A stretch of DNA of 39,192 nucleotides from Acidobacteriota bacterium (GTDB lineage: Bacteria > Acidobacteriota > Terriglobia > Terriglobales > Acidobacteriaceae), in the NCBI GenBank assembly GCA_021818105.1, contig JAKAFB010000029.1, forward strand, positions 1 to 39,192, in the 5' to 3' direction. A model generated the notes under the pieces. That model had not been told where the DNA came from. It searched no databases and saw nothing but the letters and a program-made list of their open reading frames with translations. The position numbers were made by a program, and so were the translations under genes. Of this stretch, positions 10,031-17,318 are shown piece by piece. The number at the start of each line of letters is the position of its first letter. The first letter of the stretch is position 1.

Positions 10031-11590
<1,560 letters not shown>

Positions 11591-11742
11591 ACTCTGCTTG
11601 CTCTCTCGTAGGTTCAGTCGGCGCGGCCTTCTGGGCCATGCCGTTGGGTTCAAATCGTTGTCCTGCAGCGGTGCCGGACTTGCTCGGCATTGCTTCGGCG
11701 CAGGCCGATGCCGGGCCTTCGTCTGCCTGCCTTCTGGAGCAC

Positions 11743-12333
11743 CTAAATCTCCGGAATTAGTTGCGCCTTTTCGATATTGCTCAGCGCAATCTCCACTGCG
11801 CTTACGCCGGTTTTCCGGCTCTTGCTGTTCTGCCGCACCGCAGCCAGATCCAGCGTGATGGTCTCGCCTGATGCGGCCCTCAGTCGCCCCTGCCAGTGGC
11901 GGTTATTACGGATCGGCTCGAAGGTCTGCACCTTCACGAGGCTCCCCGCAAATCGTTCAAAATCAGCGGGCTTGGTCAACTTGCGATCCAGACCCGGCGA
12001 ACTGGCCTCCAGCGTGTACTCCCCACCGGGAACCAGGTCTTCCACATCCAGCAGCACGCCAAAATCGCGGCTGAAGGCCTCACAATCCTCGTGGGTGACC
12101 CCGGAAAGCTGCTCCACCCGCAGCTTGCCCTCGGCCAACCGCTCCGGCAAACCCTCGGCTCCGGCTGCGATTTCGGCCTTCAGGCGCTCTCGCCCTTCGG
12201 CATTCTTCTCCAGATACACCCGGAGAACGCGTTCCTTTGCCGGGCCAGCCAACTCAACATCCACCACGTCCAGACCATGCGATGCGGCCACCCGCTCCGC
12301 CGCCTGCCGGATTTGGTCCAGATGCGTCGCCAT
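11743..12333 (-). CDS. rimP: Ribosome maturation factor RimP
   Basis: Assembly factor for the 30S ribosomal subunit; 196 residues. The N-terminal domain shows GLDVVDVELAGPAKERVLRV and the centre has the family hallmark SRDFGVLLDVEDLVPGGEYTLEASSPGLDR. The C-terminal SH3-like domain follows and ends near NIEKAQLIPEI. The ATG at 12333 is preceded by AAAGGAAGA on the minus strand. It is the first gene of the rimP-nusA-infB operon, an order seen across bacteria. It has an insertion relative to short RimP proteins (about 40-75, charged, Glu/Ala/Arg-rich). Regulation probably involves the leader terminator at 12396-12422. Confidence 0.96.
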   Translation of the reverse strand: MATHLDQIRQAAERVAASHGLDVVDVELAGPAKERVLRVYLEKNAEGRERLKAEIAAGAEGLPERLAEGKLRVEQLSGVTHEDCEAFSRDFGVLLDVEDLVPGGEYTLEASSPGLDRKLTKPADFERFAGSLVKVQTFEPIRNNRHWQGRLRAASGETITLDLAAVRQNSKSRKTGVSAVEIALSNIEKAQLIPEI

Positions 12334-12395
12334 TCTTCCTTTGCCACCAGTCCAAGGTGCAGATTTCAGGCTGGTTAATCTTGAGAATTACACCC

Positions 12396-12422
12396 AAATA
12401 AAAAGTGGGCTGTAAGCCCACT
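12396..12422 (-). terminator. Intrinsic terminator-like hairpin in the rimP leader (candidate attenuator)
   Basis: On the minus strand a perfect 8-base stem AGTGGGCT/AGCCCACT with a 3-base loop (12404-12422) is followed directly by TTTTATTT (12403-12396). This is a classic intrinsic terminator shape, pointing toward rimP and lying 63 bases before its ATG. Read the other way it has no T tract. It could attenuate the operon, or end a short transcript from upstream. Confidence 0.6.
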
Positions 12423-12483
12423 CATCTCTCCGCCAGCCGGCTAACTCACAGCAACTCAGGCGAACAAACGTGTCTGCCTTCTT

Positions 12484-12513
12484 AGAATACCTCCAAATTG
12501 GGGCAGAATTCAA
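12484..12513 (-). promoter_or_regulatory. Candidate sigma70 promoter for rimP-nusA-infB
   Basis: On the minus strand TTGAAT (12513-12508) and TATTCT (12489-12484) are separated by 18 bases. Transcription would start near 12477, giving a leader of about 145 bases before rimP that contains the terminator-like hairpin. Confidence 0.5.
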
Positions 12514-12586
12514 CGTGAGGCCCGGCAAGTGGTTTTCGAAGTGCGGGATGGAAGGGAGTTGGCCAGCCATCCCATCCTGGCACCGA

Positions 12587-12595
12587 TGCTACACT
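12587..12595 (+). promoter_or_regulatory. Extended -10 promoter close to the decarboxylase ATG
   Basis: TGCTACACT is an extended -10 box ending only 5 bases before the ATG at 12601, and no Shine-Dalgarno lies between. If used, transcription would begin at or beside the start codon, giving a leaderless mRNA. No clear -35 box is present. Confidence 0.45.
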
Positions 12596-12600
12596 CAGCC

Positions 12601-13998
12601 ATGACAGCAGTGGCTATACCTCCCTCCTCATCGAACGCCCAAGTCGCCGGCTCCCGCACACATGGACTCAAGGATGCGGCCCGCGCCGCCCTCCATTATC
12701 TGGAAACGGTGGATGGCCGCGCTGTTGCCCCCTCGGCGGAGGCTGTCGCTGCCCTGCACCAGCTTTGCGGCCCACTGCCTGCGGCGCCCGCGAGCCCTGA
12801 GGAGATCGTCCACCTGCTGGATGCTTACGGATCCCCGGCCACGGTGGCCAAGAATAATGGCCGATTCTTTGGCTTTGTGAACGGCGGCTGCCTGCCCGCC
12901 GCGCTGGCCGCGTCCTGGATGGTGAGCGCCTGGGACCAGAACGCCGCCCAGTGGGTACAGTCGCCCGTGGCCGCAGCGCTGGAGGAGACCGCCCTCGAAT
13001 GGACGCGGCAACTGCTCAACCTGCCCGCAGGAACAGGCGGCGCGGTGGTGACCGGGGCCACCATGGCGAACTTCACGGCTCTTGCCGCAGCCCGACACGC
13101 CCTCTATGAGCGCCTTGGCTGGGATGTGGAGAACGACGGCCTTGTCGGCGCGCCGCCCATCACTGTGGTGTTGGGCGAAGAGGCGCATCCCTCCGTGAGC
13201 AAGGCGCTGGGCCTGCTGGGACTGGGGCGCAATCGCGTGCTGCGTGTGCCTGCGGACAGCCAGGGCCGCATACGTGCCGACGCGCTGCCGCATTTGGACG
13301 AACGCACAATCCTTTGCCTGCAGGCGGGCAATGTGAATACGGGAGCGTTTGATCCCGCAGCGGCCATCCTCCCTGAGGCGCGGAAGAGCGGTGCGTGGAT
13401 TCACATAGACGGTGCATTCGGTCTATGGGCCGCGTCCTCGCCTGCCTATAGCCACCTGACGCGCGGCTTTGAGCAGGCTGACTCCTGGGCGACGGACGGC
13501 CACAAGTGGCCGAACATTGGCTATGACTGCGGCATTGCACTGGTGCGTCAGCCGCAATCTCTGCGCGCGGCCATGTCCATTCAGGCGCCGTACCTGGTGC
13601 AGGGCGAGCGTCGCGAGCCTTCTGACTACAACCCTGAGCTCTCGCGCCGCGCGCGCGGCGTGGAGCTATGGGCAGGGCTGCGTTCGCTGGGCCGCGCAGG
13701 CATGGCAGCCATTGTCGAGCGCACATCCAGCCATGCTCAGCGCTTTGCCGCAGGCCTGCGCGCCGCAGGCTACGAGGTGCTGAACGAGGTTGTCATCAAC
13801 CAGGTGCTTGTCTCCTTTGGTTCGCCTGAAAAGACGCTGCGCACTATCGCGCGCCTGCAGCAGGACGGCACCTGCTGGTGTGGATCCACCGTTTGGCAGG
13901 GCCGCACCGCCATGCGCATCAGCGTCTCCTCATGGGCCACTACGGAAGACGACGTTGACCGCAGCCTGGGTGCGATGTTGCGTGCCGCGCAGGATTAA
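12601..13998 (+). CDS. PLP-dependent group II decarboxylase (aromatic amino acid decarboxylase-like)
   Basis: Fold-type I pyridoxal-phosphate enzyme of 465 residues. PLP-site features are visible: TGATMANFTAL (about 151-161, phosphate binding), HIDGAFG with Asp270, and TDGHKWPNIGYDCG with Lys302, which should form the Schiff base. These match the group II decarboxylases (aromatic-L-amino-acid, glutamate and histidine decarboxylases and relatives), most simply an amino-acid decarboxylase making an amine and CO2. The amino acid cannot be told from sequence alone. The frame is open from 12529, but an extended -10 element ends at 12595, so the ATG at 12601 is preferred over the ATG at 12586. It stands alone, divergent from the rimP operon and upstream of an M24 peptidase. 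Confidence 0.88.
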   Translation: MTAVAIPPSSSNAQVAGSRTHGLKDAARAALHYLETVDGRAVAPSAEAVAALHQLCGPLPAAPASPEEIVHLLDAYGSPATVAKNNGRFFGFVNGGCLPAALAASWMVSAWDQNAAQWVQSPVAAALEETALEWTRQLLNLPAGTGGAVVTGATMANFTALAAARHALYERLGWDVENDGLVGAPPITVVLGEEAHPSVSKALGLLGLGRNRVLRVPADSQGRIRADALPHLDERTILCLQAGNVNTGAFDPAAAILPEARKSGAWIHIDGAFGLWAASSPAYSHLTRGFEQADSWATDGHKWPNIGYDCGIALVRQPQSLRAAMSIQAPYLVQGERREPSDYNPELSRRARGVELWAGLRSLGRAGMAAIVERTSSHAQRFAAGLRAAGYEVLNEVVINQVLVSFGSPEKTLRTIARLQQDGTCWCGSTVWQGRTAMRISVSSWATTEDDVDRSLGAMLRAAQD

Positions 13999-14048
13999 CG
14001 GCGAGCTCCGACGCAAAATCTGCTTTTACGACAGGCAGCCTCAGGCGC

Positions 14049-14054
14049 GACAAT
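14049..14054 (+). promoter_or_regulatory. -10-like box close to the M24 peptidase ATG
   Basis: GACAAT lies 6 bases before the ATG at 14061, with no Shine-Dalgarno between them. It resembles the arrangement at 12587-12601 and 31775-31787 and may give a leaderless transcript. It matches TATAAT at 4 of 6 positions. Confidence 0.35.
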
Positions 14055-14060
14055 AGCGGA

Positions 14061-15407
14061 ATGATTGCGCTCCGCTCCGTAGTGCTCACCTTCTTGTCTG
14101 CGCTTGTTCTACTTCCTGCTTTGCAGGCTCTTGAGAAGCAGCCCGCCAGTATGTATCACGCGCGGCGCGTTGCGCTGGCGGCGGAGTTACACGGCGGAGT
14201 GGCAGTGCTATTTGCCGCGCCTGAGCCGCTGCTGGACTTCATGCCCTATCGCCAGGACTCGGACTTCTATTATCTGACCGGCTGGGATGAGCCCGGCGCA
14301 GCGCTGATGCTTGTAGGGCCCACTGACAACTCCAGCGCGATGCGCGACTACAAAGAGATCCTTTTTCTGCCCACACGCAACCTGCGCATGGAGTTGTACA
14401 CCGGAGTAAAAATAGATGCCGCTACGCCCGGCGTAACGCAGGCCACCGGCGTGGATGCCGTGGAGCCCATGACGGCGCTGCCCACCGAGCTGAATAAAGT
14501 CATAGCAGCGGACCGCAAGCTAGCCTCGAACCTGTGGACACAGCCTGACTTGCAGCCTGCTGCTGCGCTGGTGCGCTTCAACTCTGTGACGCTTGGCATG
14601 GATTCCACTCCATCGGCGCACGATGTGACGCAGCTGACCATGCCCCTGCGCGAGGTAAAGGATGGCGGAGAAATCGAGCTGATTCGTAAGGCAACAGAGG
14701 CGTCTATCGCCGCGCAGCGCGCCATGATGCTGGATGTGCACCCTGGCAAGACTGAGCGGGCCATCGCGGGCGAGATGACTGCGGTCTGGATGGAGGACGG
14801 CTGCGAGCGGCCATCCTATGCGCCGATTGTGGGTGCGGGCATCAACTCCACCACACTGCACTACGCCGAGAACTCCGCGACCATCAAGGACGGTGACGTT
14901 GTGGTGGTGGACGCAGCATGCGAATACTCCATGTATGCCGCTGACATCACCCGTACGGTCCCGGCGAACGGCCACTTCACCCCGCGCCAGCGCGAGATTT
15001 ACGACCTCGTGCTCGGTGCGCAGCAGGCGGCCATCAAGGCCTTCGTCGTGGGCAAGTCCACCATCAACGATCTCTATCGCAAGGACCCCAACTCGCTGGA
15101 CACCGCGGCCTACAACTACATCAACACGCACGGCAAGGACCTGCACGGCCAGCCGCTTGGCAAATACTGGCTGCACGGCCTCGGCCATATGGTTGGCATT
15201 GATGTGCACGACCCAGCGGACTATCCCGCCGTGCTGAAGCCGGGCATGGTCTTCACCATCGAGCCCGGCGTCTACATTCCCGAAGAGAAGATTGGCGTGC
15301 GCATTGAGTGTGACTTTCTCGTTGGGCCGGACGGCAATCTCATAGACCTGGACGCCGCGCTGCCCCACACTGCCGACGAAGTGGAAGCCGCCATGCGCGC
15401 CCACTAA
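14061..15407 (+). CDS. Exported Xaa-Pro aminopeptidase, M24 family
   Basis: Metallopeptidase of the M24B (PepP) type, 448 residues, removing N-terminal residues that precede proline. A signal peptide is visible (residues 1 to about 23: IALRSVVLTFLSALVLLPAL), so it should act in the periplasm or outside. The N-terminal AMP_N domain has YRQDSDFYYLTGWDEPGA. The pita-bread catalytic domain holds all five metal ligands: Asp284, Asp295, His376 (LHGLGHMVG), Glu401 (TIEPGVYIPE) and Glu416 (GVRIECD). Most PepP enzymes are cytoplasmic, so the signal peptide suggests a role in degrading extracellular peptides. The start follows a -10-like element by 6 bases and no Shine-Dalgarno is visible. Confidence 0.92.
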   Translation: MIALRSVVLTFLSALVLLPALQALEKQPASMYHARRVALAAELHGGVAVLFAAPEPLLDFMPYRQDSDFYYLTGWDEPGAALMLVGPTDNSSAMRDYKEILFLPTRNLRMELYTGVKIDAATPGVTQATGVDAVEPMTALPTELNKVIAADRKLASNLWTQPDLQPAAALVRFNSVTLGMDSTPSAHDVTQLTMPLREVKDGGEIELIRKATEASIAAQRAMMLDVHPGKTERAIAGEMTAVWMEDGCERPSYAPIVGAGINSTTLHYAENSATIKDGDVVVVDAACEYSMYAADITRTVPANGHFTPRQREIYDLVLGAQQAAIKAFVVGKSTINDLYRKDPNSLDTAAYNYINTHGKDLHGQPLGKYWLHGLGHMVGIDVHDPADYPAVLKPGMVFTIEPGVYIPEEKIGVRIECDFLVGPDGNLIDLDAALPHTADEVEAAMRAH

Positions 15408-15449
15408 CAGAATCCGAAATCCGCCAAGGAACACGCCCAAGGAACATAT

Positions 15450-15818
15450 ATGGACCCGCGCGACATAATCGACCCCGCGCAGCTTGAGGTGCTGAGCCGT
15501 GTCTTTGCCGATCAATTGCTCGCCTGCCTGGAGGAGTGCGCGCGCGGCCGCCGCGGGCTCTTCTCAGACGTTGAGTTGTTGAGCGAGGACGGCGCGGCCT
15601 GGCCCGAGGCCGCGCGCCTGCGCGAGTTGGCCTTTGCCCTGCAGGCACTTGCGTATCAGGCAGGCGAGCCGAATGTGCTCTGCAATGAGTTTCTTGATCT
15701 CTGCACCATGCACGGCGAAAGCCACCCCGGCGAGCCGCGGCTGGCGCGGGTCTTTCTCAGCCGCATTGAACGAGGTGAAGTGGGCGCGCCCACGGAAGCG
15801 GAGAAAAAGCCTTGGTGA
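15450..15818 (+). CDS. Small hypothetical protein, translationally coupled to the next gene
   Basis: A 122-residue, mostly helical, acidic protein with no signal peptide or membrane helix. It has three cysteines (LACLEECARG, VLCNEFLDLCTMHGE) and no motif I recognise. The start is well supported: AAGGA at 15439-15443 lies 6 bases before the ATG. Its TGA stop overlaps by one base the ATG of the membrane protein gene at 15818, so the two are probably made together. It follows the M24 peptidase by 42 bases and may share its transcript. I cannot assign a function; a cytoplasmic partner of the membrane protein is one reading. Confidence 0.75.
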   Translation: MDPRDIIDPAQLEVLSRVFADQLLACLEECARGRRGLFSDVELLSEDGAAWPEAARLRELAFALQALAYQAGEPNVLCNEFLDLCTMHGESHPGEPRLARVFLSRIERGEVGAPTEAEKKPW

Positions 15819-16201
15819 TGCTGCACACTTTCGTGGCGCTGGGCGCGGGCTTTGCCGCAGTGATGCTGTTCGTGCTGGCTCTGCGGGCCGTGCTGCGTGG
15901 GCTTGCTCCGAGCCTTGCCGCAGACACTGGAAAGCTGACTGCCAGCTACACCATTGTGAACCTTGGCGCGTCGTTCCTGGCAGGAGGAGCAGGCGGCTAC
16001 ATCACCGCGTGGATTGGCACGGCCGATCCGCTCGTCCATGTGCTCGCGCTGGGCATCATTGTGCTCGCGCTGGCCGCACTCAGTGCCCTGCAGGCTCGCG
16101 GGCAGCAGCCCATCTGGTATCAGCTTGCGCAGGTGGCCATTGCGCCGCTTGGCGTGCTGGCGGGTGGGCTGATCAGGCTACGCGTGCTCGGCATCCTCTA
16201 G
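15818..16201 (+). CDS. Small four-helix membrane protein, unknown function
   Basis: A 127-residue hydrophobic protein with about four predicted transmembrane helices: FVALGAGFAAVMLFVLAL, then a GASFLAGGAGGYITAWI helix, VLALGIIVLALAALSAL and a C-terminal AIAPLGVLAGGLI helix. Small-residue patches (GGAGG, GAGF) suggest tight helix packing. The frame also permits TTG at 15812 or GTG at 15815, but the ATG at 15818 overlaps the upstream TGA by one base, a common coupling arrangement. Similar small proteins are often left as hypothetical; no transporter motif is evident. It ends just before an inverted repeat that separates it from the convergent outer-membrane protein gene. Confidence 0.75.
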   Translation: MLHTFVALGAGFAAVMLFVLALRAVLRGLAPSLAADTGKLTASYTIVNLGASFLAGGAGGYITAWIGTADPLVHVLALGIIVLALAALSALQARGQQPIWYQLAQVAIAPLGVLAGGLIRLRVLGIL

Positions 16202-16210
16202 AAACACATT

Positions 16211-16267
16211 GCCCCCGGCCTTCTTGCCCACTCCGCTAGTTGCCGGAGCGGCAGAACCGCCGGGGGC
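16211..16267. terminator. Nested inverted repeat between convergent genes
   Basis: GCCCCCGGC (16211-16219) pairs perfectly with GCCGGGGGC (16259-16267), and the 39-base interior contains a second hairpin (CCGCT/AGCGG). It lies between stops at 16201 and 16289 and may act as a terminator in both directions, but no T tract follows. Confidence 0.45.
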
Positions 16268-16288
16268 CTCTATGCTGCCTGCACAGAA

Positions 16289-17149
16289 TTACCACCGCAC
16301 CCCGAAGGTCACGGGAATCACTTTGGTGCCAGCGCCGACTGAGGTAGTGCCCAGTCCGTTGGGTGCCGTCGTCATTGCCGGCGAAAGCACATCCAGGAAG
16401 CGAGCCTCGGCAAACAGCTTTACCTTGCTATCGCCATACTGGCCACCCATGCGATGGCTGAAGCCGCCGCCAATGTTCCATCCACCCTGGTTGCTGGAGA
16501 AGTGACCCACCACCTGGTTTGCGTAGCCGTAGCCGCAGTAGAAATACGTGCAATACTGCGTCGGCACAGGATTGGTGAAGTTTGTCACTTTGCGATAGAA
16601 GCCGCCGCCGCCGGTGATGTAGACGTCATTCGTGTGCGACGGGAACAGCTCATACACCGGAGCCAGAGTGAACGACCAGATGTGAGCGTTGCCACCCGTG
16701 GCGCCGGTCTGCGCAATGATGGCTCCCGGCAGCTTGTCGTCCATGAACTGGTACTCGATCAAAGTGCTGAAGTGTGGGTTGAAGCGGTAGCCCGCACCGA
16801 GGTTGAGTTGGCCGCCCCAGGTAATGTACCTGGAGGACTCGCTGGTAGGCGCATTGAAGCCGCCGCCCACTTCGAAGGTCATGCGGCTCCAGATGCTCTG
16901 TGACTGGTAGCCGCCGCTCTGTCCACCCGAAGCGGCACCCTCTGGTGAGGGCGCGGCCGGCAACGCATCTGAGCTGGTGTTGGCTGCCAGTTCCCATGCC
17001 GTGGAGCTGGACTCATTCGCCGACGGTGTTCCATCACTGGTGCTGGAAGGCGGTGCAAACTGGGCACTCGATGAGCCGGCTGCAAGAAGCACTGCAGCCG
17101 CAAGCAGGGTTACATGCCGCAATAACCGGCTCGAACTCGAAAATGACAT
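16289..17149 (-). CDS. Outer-membrane beta-barrel protein
   Basis: A 286-residue secreted protein with a signal peptide (SFSSSSRLLRHVTLLAAAVLLAAGSSSAQ), a Ser/Thr/Gly-rich linker to about residue 90, then alternating amphipathic strands typical of a small OmpA/OprF-like barrel (FEVGGGFNAP, LNLGAGYRFNPHFSTLIEYQF, FGVRW). It ends in an aromatic residue (VTFGVRW), as expected for a barrel C-terminal signal read by the BAM machinery. No OmpA peptidoglycan-binding domain is present. The frame opens at 17224, but GAGGTAA just before the ATG at 17149 and the signal peptide fix the start. The terminator at 17267-17295 separates it from RNase E/G. The ligand or role is unknown. Confidence 0.8.
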   Translation of the reverse strand: MSFSSSSRLLRHVTLLAAAVLLAAGSSSAQFAPPSSTSDGTPSANESSSTAWELAANTSSDALPAAPSPEGAASGGQSGGYQSQSIWSRMTFEVGGGFNAPTSESSRYITWGGQLNLGAGYRFNPHFSTLIEYQFMDDKLPGAIIAQTGATGGNAHIWSFTLAPVYELFPSHTNDVYITGGGGFYRKVTNFTNPVPTQYCTYFYCGYGYANQVVGHFSSNQGGWNIGGGFSHRMGGQYGDSKVKLFAEARFLDVLSPAMTTAPNGLGTTSVGAGTKVIPVTFGVRW

Positions 17150-17266
17150 ATTGTTACCTCGTGGGTCGAAATTTTCTTCTTTACCTGCGCGCTTCCATAT
17201 AAAGCTTCTGAACTCTTTAGACACTGGATACCCTTTGCGGGTTGTGTTGAAGTTCCTCTAATGAGC

Positions 17267-17295
17267 AAAAGGCCGGAGTCACCCTCCGACCTTTT
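17267..17295 (-). terminator. Hairpin terminator downstream of RNase E/G
   Basis: AAAAGGCCGGAG (17267-17278) and CTCCGACCTTTT (17284-17295) form a 12-base stem with one mismatch and a 5-base loop. On the minus strand it starts 24 bases after the RNase E/G stop (17319) and ends in CCTTTTGC. It also separates that gene from the outer-membrane protein gene. Confidence 0.75.
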
Positions 17296-17318
17296 GACGT
17301 TACTACAAAAGCAATGCC

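Noticed and set aside
11641-11670. GGGTTCAAATCG resembling a tRNA T-loop
   Set aside because: The flanking bases cannot form a T-stem or an acceptor stem, so it is not a tRNA.
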